A stretch of 64,000 bases of DNA from Silene latifolia. Its lineage: Eukaryota > Streptophyta > Magnoliopsida > Caryophyllales > Caryophyllaceae. Shown here one piece after another: positions 37,657 to 48,609 of this stretch (positions are counted from its first letter, which is position 1; each line of letters begins with the position of its first letter). The position numbers were made by a program, and so were the translations under genes. The stretch covers positions 3,798,001 through 3,862,000 of the forward strand of contig NC_133526.1 in the NCBI RefSeq assembly GCF_048544455.1. Direction: 5' to 3'. The notes below the pieces were generated by a model. That model was not told where the DNA came from, did no database searches, and was given only the letters and a program-made list of their open reading frames with translations.

Positions 37657-40140
37657 ATGATTTTGACGCCATGGAAGTTAGTAAAACCTTCACCATTACG
37701 CTACTTATCTACCCTCTCTCCAATCCGACGTCGTATCCGCATTTCAACTGCATTCCAAGATGAAAACTATAAACCCTTGCAAAACCCTAATTTGTTGAAG
37801 AATCGACCCACCATTGTTGATCACCTCCTTTTCTTTCTTCGGTCGAAACCCGATTCAGCGGTTAAGTTCTTTAATTGGTCTCATAATGTGTTGGGATTTC
37901 ATCATTCTATGCGACATTACTCTGCTGTTGTTTTTGTGTTGCTTAATCATCGTTTATTTAGTCGTGCACACCAAGTGTTTGATGAAATGCTTCTGAGAGT
38001 TTGTGATGGGAATGATGTTTGTGAGGTGTTTGTTTCGGGGTTTAAGGTGTATAGGTGTAATGTCAATACTGGCTATAGCTTTTTGGTAGCTGGGTTTTGT
38101 CGAAATGGCAAATTTGATGAGGGAATTGATGTTTTGATGAAAATGTCGGGGATGGGGATTGATGTTGCTTCTTATGCTTTGAGAGTTATGGTGGATTCTT
38201 TGATTTCCTCGTCTTATGTTGACGGCATTTCTAGAGTAATTGATGAGTTGTGTGGTCAGTCCGAGAGAAAGTTGAAGGAAGGGTTTAACGTTTATGAGTT
38301 TACAATGATGTGTTTTATTCGTAATAATTTGTTCGAGATGTCGTTGAGTTTTCATCGCAAGATGATTGATAGGGGTCTTTTGCCGGTTGTGGTTGATTGC
38401 AATAAGATCTTGAAGATTCTTTGTAGGGAAAAGTCGGTGGAAGTTGCATCACGATTCTTTGATACTATGATTAAAGTTGGCCCTAATCCGAATTTGGTGA
38501 CATTTAGTACCTTAATAGATTCGTATTGCAAGGAAAAGAGCTTGAATGAGGCATTTAGACTGTATAATTTGATGATTGAGAGGGGAATAGCACCGGACTT
38601 GATTGTATATAGTATCGTAATTGATGGCCTTTTTAAGAATGGAGAGGTGGAAAAAGGCTACCAGCTTTTAGCCGAGGCTTTAGGTAGAGGTATCAAGTTG
38701 GACTCGGTCATCTTTGGCTCGGTGTTAGATTCTTATGTTAGGGTAGGAGACTTAGAGAAGGCAATTGAGGTATACAATACAATGAGCAAGGAAGGCATCT
38801 CTCCTAGTGTAGTTACTAATGGCATTATAATTAAGGGGTTATGTCAAGGTGGTCGTATTCTTGATGCTACTGCCGTCTTTGGGGAATTTCTGAAGTGTGG
38901 ATCACACCCTTCGGTTTTAGCCTATAGCTGTCTTATTGATGGTTTCTGTAAACTGGGAAATTTGAGAAAAGCATTTAGATGGTATAGAAAGATGTTGGTT
39001 ATTGGCCATGTTCCAGATCTCGTCTTGTATTCTGTGCTTATAAATGGGCTTAGCAAAGGAGGGTACATGGTTGAAGCTCTTCAACTGTTTTTCCAAGCTG
39101 CAATGAGGGGTATACAGCCTAATGTGTATATTGTTAATAGCTTAATAGACGGTTATTGTCGATTAAACCAAATGGACGACATAATGAAGGTGTATAGTCT
39201 TTTGCAGATGAATGACTTGACTCCTGATACTTTAACATACACCTTGCTCCTCAAAGCTCTGGTTGGTATGGCCAAGTATGATGTGGCATTAAGTCTCTTC
39301 TTTCGATTGCTTAAGCTGGATATGTCGTTGGATGTCATTGCATATAGCACACTAATTCATGGCTTATGCAAGCAAAAAAATTTAAAAGCCGCTCTCTACC
39401 TGTTTCAACTGATGTTGCAAGGGAGGGTGAAACCCGATATTGTGATTTACAATGTGCTTCTCCACAGTCTGTTCAAACACTCCAGAGCAGAAGATGCTGT
39501 TACCATCTTCCGAGGGCTTTTTGCTAACGGGCCAGAGCCTGATATTGTGACCTACAACACAATGATTTGCGGGTTTTGCTCATCCAAGAGGTTGGATGAA
39601 GCAATTCAGTTGTATGAAACCCTCTCCGATGGACCAATCAGGCCCACTGTTATCACTCCTACTCTTCTCATTGATGCCCTTTGTAAAGAGGGTAGACTAA
39701 ATGAGGCGGTAATGATGTTCAGGAAGATGTTGGAAAAGGGGCTGTTTCCTACCGTGGTCACATACAGCTCATTAGTCGATGGGTACTCGAAATGTTCCAA
39801 GATAGAGGACGCCTTTGGGTTATTCGAAGAAATGTCAGGAAACAACATAGAACCGAGTATAGTGAGTTTTAGCATTCTGATGGATGGCTTGTGCAAAAGA
39901 GGACTAATTGAGGAAGCGTTGACTGTTTTCCGCTCTGCTGTTAACAAGGGTTTAATGCCGGATGTTGTCGCTTACACTATTGTTATCCATGGTTTGTGTA
40001 GAGCAGGGAGTATAAGAGAAGCAAATCTATTTTATCAAAGAATGTTGTCTGAAGGAGTAGTTCCTGATACAGTATTGGATGGAATTATTGCAGCTTACTG
40101 TCTCTCGGATTCGAGTAAGCAGCAGATTTTACATAAATGA
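37657..40140 (+). CDS. P-class pentatricopeptide repeat protein, intronless
   Basis: An 827-residue PPR protein, expected to bind RNA in an organelle and affect processing, stability or translation of particular transcripts. The N-terminus (MILTPWKLVKPSPLRYLSTL, many Arg, no acid) looks like a mitochondrial or plastid targeting peptide. From about residue 278 to 803 there are 15 tandem, ungapped 35-residue repeats, for example PNLVTFSTLIDSYCKEKSL, PDIVTYNTMICGFCSSKRL and PDVVAYTIVIHGLCRAGSI. More degenerate repeats precede them. There is no E, DYW or SMR domain, so editing or nuclease activity is not suggested. No introns or breaks, as usual for this family. A 50-residue overlapping upstream ORF starts at 37611 in another frame. 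It may correspond to the At1g31840 type, a weak assignment. Confidence 0.95.
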   Translation: MILTPWKLVKPSPLRYLSTLSPIRRRIRISTAFQDENYKPLQNPNLLKNRPTIVDHLLFFLRSKPDSAVKFFNWSHNVLGFHHSMRHYSAVVFVLLNHRLFSRAHQVFDEMLLRVCDGNDVCEVFVSGFKVYRCNVNTGYSFLVAGFCRNGKFDEGIDVLMKMSGMGIDVASYALRVMVDSLISSSYVDGISRVIDELCGQSERKLKEGFNVYEFTMMCFIRNNLFEMSLSFHRKMIDRGLLPVVVDCNKILKILCREKSVEVASRFFDTMIKVGPNPNLVTFSTLIDSYCKEKSLNEAFRLYNLMIERGIAPDLIVYSIVIDGLFKNGEVEKGYQLLAEALGRGIKLDSVIFGSVLDSYVRVGDLEKAIEVYNTMSKEGISPSVVTNGIIIKGLCQGGRILDATAVFGEFLKCGSHPSVLAYSCLIDGFCKLGNLRKAFRWYRKMLVIGHVPDLVLYSVLINGLSKGGYMVEALQLFFQAAMRGIQPNVYIVNSLIDGYCRLNQMDDIMKVYSLLQMNDLTPDTLTYTLLLKALVGMAKYDVALSLFFRLLKLDMSLDVIAYSTLIHGLCKQKNLKAALYLFQLMLQGRVKPDIVIYNVLLHSLFKHSRAEDAVTIFRGLFANGPEPDIVTYNTMICGFCSSKRLDEAIQLYETLSDGPIRPTVITPTLLIDALCKEGRLNEAVMMFRKMLEKGLFPTVVTYSSLVDGYSKCSKIEDAFGLFEEMSGNNIEPSIVSFSILMDGLCKRGLIEEALTVFRSAVNKGLMPDVVAYTIVIHGLCRAGSIREANLFYQRMLSEGVVPDTVLDGIIAAYCLSDSSKQQILHK

Positions 40141-40199
40141 GATTAAATTGTTCAGTTTATAATGTATATGCATTTCTTTGCCTTCCATTACAATTAAAT

Positions 40200-40449
40200 C
40201 AGATGTGTAAACGGAGATGTATACCCAAACTTGGAAAAAAAACCCCGCAAAGTACCCTTTCTAGTTGATTCGGTCCAGCTGCCAAAAAAAAAAAAATATA
40301 GTTGATTCGGTCCGATCCAAGCTTGGAAAATACCAGACCTAATGAGATCCGATCTGGTCCTTGCCTAACCGATCTGGTACTCGATTTTGGGATATGAGGC
40401 TGGCCAGTCTGCCGGTCCATCCGACCAGTCCAATAAGTGAACACCCTTA
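40200..40449. repeat. GATTCGGTCC / CCGATCTGG word repeat, truncated transposon
   Basis: Words such as GATTCGGTCC, GATCTGGT and GGTCCATCC recur. The right edge GTGAACACCCTTA reversed gives TAAGGGTGTTCAC, similar to the left edge of the repeat at 47494 (TAGGGGTGTTCAC). No matching left end was found here. Confidence 0.5.
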
Positions 40450-40654
40450 TGTGAGAGCATAATTTTTCTCATAGCTTAACTATATAATTATTTTAAGTTG
40501 TTTCTTAAGTGACAAAGTACATTTCCGAGTGGGTTATAAACTTATAACCCTTCAGATAAAAAGCCACTATCAACAGTAAACCTAATACTAAAGCCAAAAT
40601 TGATAACTTAAACGAAATATTACCTAATCTAATACGGAGTATTAAATTAACTCA

Positions 40655-40800
40655 AATTCTCAGACGGACTCTATCAGTTTAAAGCTGTAGACAGGTAGCG
40701 TCTCTCTCACAAAATGCGGTGGATAGTGCAAGTGGGTTGGAAATTGATACCCCCACTCGCATTTTGTGAGAGGATCCATCTACAGCTTTAGACGAATAAT
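40655..40800. mobile_element. Hairpin MITE
   Basis: AAAGCTGTAGAC ... CTCTCACAAAATGCG and CGCATTTTGTGAGAG ... CTACAGCTTTAGACG form an imperfect hairpin over about 140 bases. No clear target duplication could be read. Confidence 0.5.
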
Positions 40801-40919
40801 GTCGGAGGATTATAAAACTTTATTATAATGCTCAAATATAAGTAAGTTTGTATGTAATTTTTCTGGCTTACAGTAAGTGGATTATACCTCTGATGTACTA
40901 CCACAAGTTTTATACTTTC

Positions 40920-42165
40920 TGTTGGAATTATGAGATGAGAAGGAGATGCATAAGAGAAATGGAATAGAGTGGAAATTGTGTTATTCATTCATTAGCTTGG
41001 TAGAGAATATATAGTACAATGGTGGGAGACAAACTCATTAGGAAGAGGCCTAAAACAAGGAAAGGCAACACCCACTTGCCACAAAACAAGGTCCCTAAAA
41101 CAAGGGATCCCTAATATCCTAATACTTCCTCCCGCAATCGTAAAAGCGATCGTAGCATTTAACTTTACGATTGGAGAAATACAAGAAAAACATAGAAATA
41201 CAAGAGAAATAATATAAAAAAAAACCTGAAATCTTCAATTTCTTCGATCTTCGGTAATCTTCTTCTTCGTCTTCAAAGGTAGGTAAGATAAACGAGTATA
41301 AAACTCGTAGAAAATTTATTCGAACAAGAACGTTAAGCTTTTCGGACTTGTCGAATATCAAATGATTTGTTAGGAACACTAATCGGACCTAAACAAATTT
41401 CAGAAAAACGGAAAATTATCCGTCAAAATCAATATTTGGAGAACGCTAAGTTTTTCGAACTCCAAATAGATCAAAACCACCATCATGGTGATTAAAATTG
41501 CGTAACTCGCTTGATCAATTTTTGTACCATCTTAAACGAAGTAGAAGACTTGTAAATTTCAAAGAGGATAGAAGATTCATACAATATGAAGCGTGAGACT
41601 TTGAGAGTTCATGAACCACAAACTTCAGAATCGGCTGGAAAAAAAACAAATCATCATATGTTTGACTTTCATATGGAATTTCTTATTTGATCGGCTAAGA
41701 TAAGAGCAAAGATTGACATATATTTATTTATTTTGGTGAAAATCCCACCGGTGAGCGTCACAAATTTTCGCCCACCGGCAAGAAAGCGGAAACGATTTTC
41801 TAGAGTCCTCAAGAAAGAGGCTCTGATACCATGTTGGAAATAGGAGAAAAGGAAGAAGAATAGAGTAGAGTAGGAATTGTGTTGTTCATTCATTAGCTTG
41901 GTAGAGAATATATAGTACAATGGTGGGAGACAAACTCATTAGGAAGAGGCCTAAAACAAGGAAAGGCTTATTATTAGGATATTAGGGATCCCTTGTTTTA
42001 GGGACCTTGTTTTGTGGCAAGTGGGTGTTGCCTTTCCTTGTTTTAGGCCTCTTCCTAATGAGTTTGTCTCCCACCATTGTACTATATATTCTCTACCAAG
42101 CTAATGAATGAACAACACAATTCCTACTCTACTCTATTCTTCTTCCTTTTCTCCTATTTCCAACA
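40920..42165 (-). mobile_element. Rearranged short LTR retroelement with outward-facing inverted LTRs
   Basis: Parts: a minus-orientation LTR (40920-41124); an interior of about 700 bases with a purine-rich tract next to that LTR and a Met-tRNA primer-binding site (reverse complement of CTCTGATACCA, 41821-41831); a partial LTR in the same orientation (41832-41967); and a full LTR in the opposite orientation (41972-42165). The last two form an apparently perfect 136-base inverted repeat. The duplication CTTTC (40915-40919, 42166-42170) flanks the whole structure, suggesting it inserted in this form. No gag or pol is present. The inverted copies look young, while the left LTR is more diverged. 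Confidence 0.8.
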
Positions 42166-42557
42166 CTTTCTGAGCATTATAATAAAGTTTTTGAGCTTTG
42201 TTTTAAAAATTATGAGTCTTATTATAAAGTTTTTGAGTTCATTCACTAAAACATTAAGCTCAAAAAAATTACAATAAAACTCAAAAAAATTACATACAAA
42301 CTTACTTATATTTGAGTTTTGACGGAAAAAAATTAAAATCTAACTTATTAACTTTAATAAACTCAGAAAAAATACAGATATGCTCAAAAACAAATAAAGT
42401 TTGAGGTAATAAGCTCAGAAAAAATACAAAAATGCTCAAAAACAAGTAAAATCTGAGGTAATACATCCGATGTATGTTCCTTTTTCTAATAGACATAGGA
42501 TAAGAAAACAAAAAAAGAAAGAATTAAATGAGGATATTATGGAAAATTGGTATATTC

Positions 42558-42620
42558 TACTCCGTATTACTTTTACTTTTCCTAAAGGGCATAGGTTAGA
42601 AAAACCGTTTTATAAATACC
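42558..42620 (+). promoter_or_regulatory. CLPP4 upstream region with TATA-like TATAAATA
   Basis: TTTTATAAATACC near 42608-42620 is about 190 bases before the CLPP4 start codon and is the best TATA candidate. TACTCCGTA lies just upstream at 42558-42566. Confidence 0.35.
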
Positions 42621-42802
42621 GTCTCATACAAAAATTTACTAATCCAACATCCGAAACCAAAGTGAAACACGGATTAGATAAACACTTCAGTTGCACTTTC
42701 AACACTTCTCATTAACCAACCTTACCCAAACCAACCAAACCAAACACAACTCCTCTGTCTTTCTCTCTCCACCGCACAAACCACCACCAACCACCGGCAA
42801 CA

Positions 42803-45800
42803 ATGGAAGCTTTCGCCATTTCCGCAACCACTCTCTCACCGCTTTCCTCCTCTCTCAAACCTCGCTTCTCTCTCCTCAACCCTAACCCTAACCACAACAA
42901 CCTCCGTCTCCACCGCACCAACCGCCGCCCTATCTCCGCCGTCCTTGCCGTTCATGGCAGAGCCGGTGCTATAACAGCAACGGGGCCTCAGTCGCCGGCT
43001 ACAGCGATGCGGGCAGCGGAGGCGGATGTTATGGGGTTGTTGTTGAAGGAGAGGATTGTGTTTTTAGGTAGTAGTATCGATGATTTCGTCGCCGACGCCA
43101 TTATTAGTCAGCTACTATTGCTTGATGCTGTCGACCCGACCCGGGATATCCGCCTATTTATTAATTCCACTGGTGGTTCTCTCAGGTAGTACCTTTACCA
43201 CTGTTATTGTTATTGTTATTGTTATTGTTATTGTTATTGTTATTGTTTCGGTTTCGATTTGTGTGTTTATGGTGGGATTGTTGTGGATAAATGGATATGT
43301 TGAGTTAGTGGCGGAACCCGGATTTGTAATTACGGGCGGAAATTTGAATTTACATGGGGTTAATTAGTAATGCAGTTAGGTGAACTAGTAAAAAGAATTG
43401 AAATTTTCAATTTTTGTTGTTTGAGGGGCGGAAATTGAATGTTGGGGGGTAAAATTAGTTATGCAATAAGGTGAATTAATTAAAAGAATTGAAATTTTCA
43501 ATTTTTGTTGTTAGAGGGGCGAAAATTTGAACGTTGGGGGATAAAATTAGTAATGCAATAAGGTGAACTAGTTAAAAGAATTAAAATTTTCAATTTTTGT
43601 TGTCAGAGGGATGGAAATTTGAATGTTGGGGGGTAAAATTAGTAATGCAATAAGGTAAACTAGTAAAAGAGTCGAACTTTTCAATTTTTATTGTTGTTAA
43701 GGGGCGACTGTACCTGTTATCCCTTTAGTTCCGCGATTGTGTTGAGTGCTGCAATTTAGCAGGTCGGAATTTTTTTAATGGTGGGATAGTTGTGGATGTG
43801 TTGAGTTAGTGGTGGAATCATGGATTTGTAATTAGTAGCGGAAATTTGAATGTACATGGGGTACTTTAGTGATGCAGTTATGTGAACTAGTAAAAAGAGT
43901 CGAAAGTTTCAATCTTTGTTCGTGTTAGGGGGCGACTGTACCTGCTAGCCCCTTAGTTCCGCTATTGTGTTGAGTGCTGCTATTTGGCAGGTCGTTTTGT
44001 TTATAATGGTGGGATAGTTGTTACTAGTGGAATACTGGAATCATGTTTGTAATTAGTGGCGGAAATTTGAATTTTCATCGGGTTAATTAGTAATGCAATA
44101 ACATAAACTAGTAAAAAGAGTCCAAATGTTCAATTTTGTTGTTGTGAGGAGGCGTTTGCTCCTGCTAGCCCCCTAGTTCCTCTACTGTGTTGGGTTGCCC
44201 AATTTGGCTTGGACGTATTGTTTATAATGTGACTTATGTGTACTATTGACTGTAGATTAGCTTGTAAAGATTAAGCTAGGTTGGTTAAGAGGCGAGTCTG
44301 ATTGTTTGGGAGCCTATCAGGCTCGAATTGAGAATAAAATGTACAGGCTAAACTGAACAAATTATGTAACCCTTGTTTGTATACGTACGTTACTGTTAAT
44401 TAAAGTTTTAAAGGTGGAAGCTTTGGATAAAACATGTCTCTAGGCGTGAATGTTTTGAGCACACAAACTCTAACCCTTTGTTTGGATAGAGAGATTTGGA
44501 GCGAAGGGGAGAGGAACACTTTCCCTTGTTCAGATATCGAATTGCTTGGAGTGAACAGGAGGGATGTATTTTCCCTCCTATAATACAAATTAAAATCCTT
44601 AAAACGTGGGAAATATCTGAAGGAAACAAACCAGGGCTCCATTCCACCTTCCCTCCCTTTCCATCTCTTTCCTCTCCTAAATTTTCAGTCTGACAAAGAG
44701 GAATAAGTGAACCAACAATAGGAATCTGTGAGGCTGGTCTGGATCATCAACGGCAGGGCTTCGTTGCTTCAGCTATTTTGTTATTAGGAGAAGAGAAGGG
44801 GTGGTAATGTGGTATGTTTGGTTTTGAGATCAGTGCAAATACTGCTCCTATGGCAGACGCAACTTTTGTGGGGCATAAGAAGTTAAGTTATGTCGGAATT
44901 GCGTCCATATTTCTGGTGGAGCCAGAGGTTCAGCTGGTTCTGTATGAGGGGCGAGGATGTGGTTCATCATCTCCTCAAATATCAATCGCAACTCGAAACC
45001 TTATTATTCTGGCTTTCAGATATGGAGTATATTTAAATGGATTTTAAGACCCTTAAACTTATTTTCAAGCATATGACTGCCCCGATTTTGGTGAAGGTCA
45101 TTGGAAAGAACATTTCTCTAATGGCTGTGGAAGAATTGTGTACGTTTGTGCTGTTTATGTGCGTTTGAAACACTGACCTTTTTGGAGATACTTGGGTAAT
45201 GACGGTGTGGTAATGAGGTAATGTTAGGATTGATGTTTTGATAGAGTAAGGCTCTTTGCATATTTGGTGGATGGTGAGTAGTGGCACCTCTTTCCTACCT
45301 TCAATGAAAGTATGCTCTCGGTGGTTGGTGCAACTTTTGCGAGAACTGCAAATTAGGCTACTCCGCGAAGTTTATCATCATTGCTGCATACTTGCATAGT
45401 GACTATAAGTATTTCTGGTATTACATTATGCTTTATCTCGAAAGGCAAAAAGTTTGGCCATGTTTATTTGAGCTTATGATCACATGGAGGGACCGTGTAC
45501 ATGTTCCTTTATGTGCCATATACTAACCTGTACCGGTACTTGGGTAATGATGGTGTGGGATTTATGTTTTGATAGAGTAAAGGTTGTTTGAATGTTTGGT
45601 GAATTGTGAGTAGTGGCACCAACTTACCTCTGCTAATGAAAGTAAGCCCTCGGTAGTATATGCAACTTTTGTGGCATGTAAATTTAGGGTACTTTGTGAA
45701 GTGCATCATCATTGCTGCATAGTGAATGGAATTTTGTCAGGGATTGCATCATGCTTTGTCCACAAAACTTTCCCGAAACATGGTTTATACAATTTCATTG

Positions 45801-47206
45801 TAGGCAAAGTCCTTAGATAGTAATACCCTCAAGTGTTTCGCAACTCTGAATGATTGTTGCTAAACAGAAAACACAGTAATAAATGGTTGAGTGATTTCAA
45901 TGTTTTTTTTCAAAACAAATAGTGAGCTACGTTTTTGAGAATTAGGCATGTGGTCATTTGGATCGTGGATTGTGGAGTGGATGTAATTATGATAGAAAAA
46001 TAACTAAACTAAAGCAACATCCTTGCTAGATGATCTTTGATGGTCACACTACTTGTCCAGTAGTACACGAACCTTCTAACCTCTATTTGGTTGTTATTTT
46101 GCTGATTGGAATTTCTTGTACATATAATTAGTTATGCTTGTTGGAAGCTTCGAAAGAATACGCCATATCCGGTTCCTTAATAAAGTCAAACAATAGAAAA
46201 AATCACCATTTCCAATAGAAACTTCTTCATACAAGTAAATCCAGGCAGTCATCAGAATATGGACAGTTTGTGAAGCTGATTAATTGTTAATAAAGATCAA
46301 TTATGTCACAGGCTAGTTTGGTGTCCGTCATATGTACACTGTTACGAATTTGATTTTCCAGGATAATTCTCCTTTTTAAGAAAAATTATATAACTTGGGA
46401 TGGTAGATTATCCACCATTTTCCCTCTCCGTTTATAATTATGTGCATTACCGAGGATGTCTTAGTCTAGTTGTTAAGACTGATCTATTGTAATGCGACTA
46501 AGTGCGCGCTTTGTTAGGCCAAAAAATAAATAAATTTATAATTATGTTCATTGATTATTGATTTGGAAAAGGTGGTGGTGCTGTGGTCGGAAATTAACCC
46601 TTTTGCTTTTTTTACCTGCCAATGCAGCTCACGTTCCCCTTCTTCTTGAAAATCACGTTCCCCTTCTTCTTGAAAATCAACTTGCTAACTATGGCTTTTC
46701 CTTTTGGCTTTTTTTTTTCCAGTGCTACAATGGCGATATTTGATGTTGTGCAGCTTGTTCGGGCTGATGTGTCCACAGTTGCTCTTGGCATTGCTGCATC
46801 AACGGCCTCAATCATCCTGGGTAGTGGAACCAAAGGCAAACGGCTAGCAATGCCTAATGCAAGAATAATGCTTCACCAGCCTCTTGGAGGTGCTAGTGGA
46901 CAAGCAATTGATGTTGAAATTCAAGCCCGGGAGATCATGCAGAGCAAGAACAATATTACACGAATTGTTTCCGAGTTTACAGGGCGGCCATTAGAACAAG
47001 TAGAAAAAGATATTGATAGGGATCGTTATATGTCTCCTATCGAAGCCGTTGAATATGGCCTCATTGATGGTGTCATTGATAGAGATAGCATTATTCCACT
47101 TGAACCTGTTCCAGAGAGAGTGAAGTCAACCTTGAACTACGTGGAGATCAGTAAAGATATCAAGAAGTTCTTGACACCAGAAATCCCTGACGATGAGATA
47201 TACTAG
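42803..47206 (+). CDS. CLPP4: Chloroplast ATP-dependent Clp protease subunit CLPP4
   Basis: Two exons (42803-43185 and 46723-47206) encode 288 residues, joined within Ser128 by AG plus T. The product is the plastid ClpP4 serine-protease subunit, part of the ClpP ring of the stromal Clp core that degrades proteins delivered by ClpC/D chaperones. A transit peptide ([20 protein letters not shown]) is followed by ESDV-like [18 protein letters not shown]. The catalytic triad is Ser154 (LGIAASTAS), His179 ([14 protein letters not shown]) and Asp228 ([10 protein letters not shown]). The C-terminus [12 protein letters not shown] and [11 protein letters not shown] match ClpP4 rather than ClpP3, 5 or 6. 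The usual NSPGG of the substrate loop reads NSTGG here (Thr123). The 3.5-kb intron is rich in duplicated transposon sequence. Confidence 0.96.
43199..43247 (+). repeat. (GTTATT)n microsatellite at the start of the CLPP4 intron
   Basis: About seven perfect copies of a hexamer begin 15 bases after the donor site. Confidence 0.85.
43269..44230 (+). repeat. Three tandem copies of a segment containing an hAT-like MITE, in the CLPP4 intron
   Basis: Units at about 43269-43777, 43778-44004 and 44005-44230 each run from ATGGTGGGAT, through a MITE starting near TAGTGGCGGAACC and ending near TTAGTTCCGC, to GCAATTTGGC-like sequence. In unit 1 the MITE (43306-43739) has the exact 8-bp duplication TGTTGAGT on both sides; unit 2 repeats those flanks, so the whole site was duplicated after insertion. 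Inside unit 1 a segment of about 92 bases (GAAATTTTCAATTTTTGTTG core) is repeated four times. Confidence 0.75.
45180..45735 (+). repeat. Direct duplication of about 200 bp in the CLPP4 intron
   Basis: Copies near 45185-45400 and 45535-45730 share TACTTGGGTAATGA, TTTTGATAGAGTAA, GAGTAGTGGCACC, CATCATCATTGCTGCATA and neighbouring words, with many differences. A third weaker relative of the GCAACTTTTG part lies near 44855. Confidence 0.6.
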
Positions 47207-47493
47207 TCTGTACCATTATAGGTAAACATCCAAAACCTTTTTTCATGCTTAGGAATCATAGTTTGTTATATGAAGAGTTCTGCTGTTTCTGCCTATCTAA
47301 CTCCGTTCCAACATTTCCTATAACAACAATATTTGGATCGGATCTGAAACTACCTGACTAGGAAGGATGTTGAGAGCTATTGCATTTGTTTTATTGCATT
47401 ATGTTCCAGTTATCCTCTAATGCTATGCAGCTATTATTGCTTAGAAACCGCTTACACCACTCTGTACTTTAAATTGTTTAGGACATGGTTAAT

Positions 47494-47790
47494 TAGGGGT
47501 GTTCACCGGTCCAAAACCGGACCGGACCGTAAAGACCGGCGGACCGGACAACCCCATATCCCAAACCCGGAAACCAGACCAGGTAGGTGGGAACCCGGAC
47601 CGGACCAGACCTGAACCCTTTAGGTCCGGTTTTTTCCGGGTTTGGACCGGACCGCTCTATTTTTAAAGGTAATTTGAGGTGATTTTTGTTGCTTGGACCG
47701 GACCGGAGACCGGTCACAATATTTATGTGGACCTGGAGAGCGGACCGGATTGCATTCGGTCCAGACCGGACTATCTGTATTGTTATGCGT
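47494..47790. repeat. ACCGG / GGACC word array, truncated transposon, downstream of CLPP4
   Basis: Left edge TAGGGGTGTTCACCGGTCC has the form of a transposon end. The interior consists of ACCGGACCGG, GACCGG and AACCCGG words. No right end or target duplication was found. Confidence 0.6.
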
Positions 47791-48411
47791 ATCTTCAAAC
47801 TTAATCGTCAGTCGTTCTAATATTTTCTCCTATTTGTATGCATCTTTTTACAGTAGTAAAGAGAAGGGTGGTTGCGGTATCTTGAGTGCAAAGTTCAGTA
47901 CAAGTCGCTAAAGTAGCAGCAGCTGGACAAAGGTTGTGGTGCTGCTAATGCTAACCAGTCCACTTTGGTTGGTTCCAAGTTTACCGACTGCCCTTCTCGT
48001 TGTTTCTTCTTCTGGGACGAGTTACTGCACCACAGAGCATGTGACCAATGATATCGGTAGGTTAGATTCATCTGTACTTGGTCACACATGGTCTGGATTT
48101 GGTGGAGATAGTATTCATCCCTTATGCATAAAATTCATAAACTGAATAATTAACTTATGGATGCTTAGTTACTGTGGTTTTTTCTGTATTTTTTTCGTGT
48201 GATAATTATTTCATCGTCAATGGACTTGTTCTTTATATAAGGACTAAGGAGCCGTAAGGGCAATACAGTTGCAAGACGGAATGGAATTGGCTAAACTTTG
48301 CCCTTCACCTATTATAGTCACCACATTCATCTTAGGTTTTCGAGTTGTTAGTCTAGTTTCATTTTTCGAGTTCTTTGAGAAAATGATAGTTTGACGTTCG
48401 TCAAAGGGAAT

Positions 48412-48609
48412 ACCGACCCGACCCGACCCGAATGGCCCGACCTGACCTGATATAAAGTTGACCCAGCCCGAAATGACCCGACAACAGGTCATCCGAAATT
48501 GACCCGAAATCCGAAATGACCCGACCTGAAATGTATGACAGACCCGAAATGATCTGATCCAAACTGACCCGACCCATACCCAACCCGATTGACCCATTTA
48601 CCACCTCTA
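48412..48609. repeat. GACCCGA word array, truncated transposon
   Basis: Variants of GACCCGA and AAATGACCCG fill the segment, as in the element at 27182. The right edge TTTACCACCTCTA reversed is TAGAGGTGGTAAA, close to the ends of the intact elements. The left end is not recognisable. Confidence 0.6.

Noticed and set aside
41119-42277. Several open frames of 66-86 codons
   Set aside because: They lie in the LTRs and interior of a non-coding LTR element, and two are identical because of the inverted repeat.
43199-43247. CRISPR-like or regulatory repeat
   Set aside because: A simple hexamer microsatellite without spacers.
46622-46722. Upstream extension of CLPP4 exon 2 as a separate start
   Set aside because: The frame continues upstream through a duplicated pyrimidine-rich tract that is the intron end; family alignment requires splicing at 46723.
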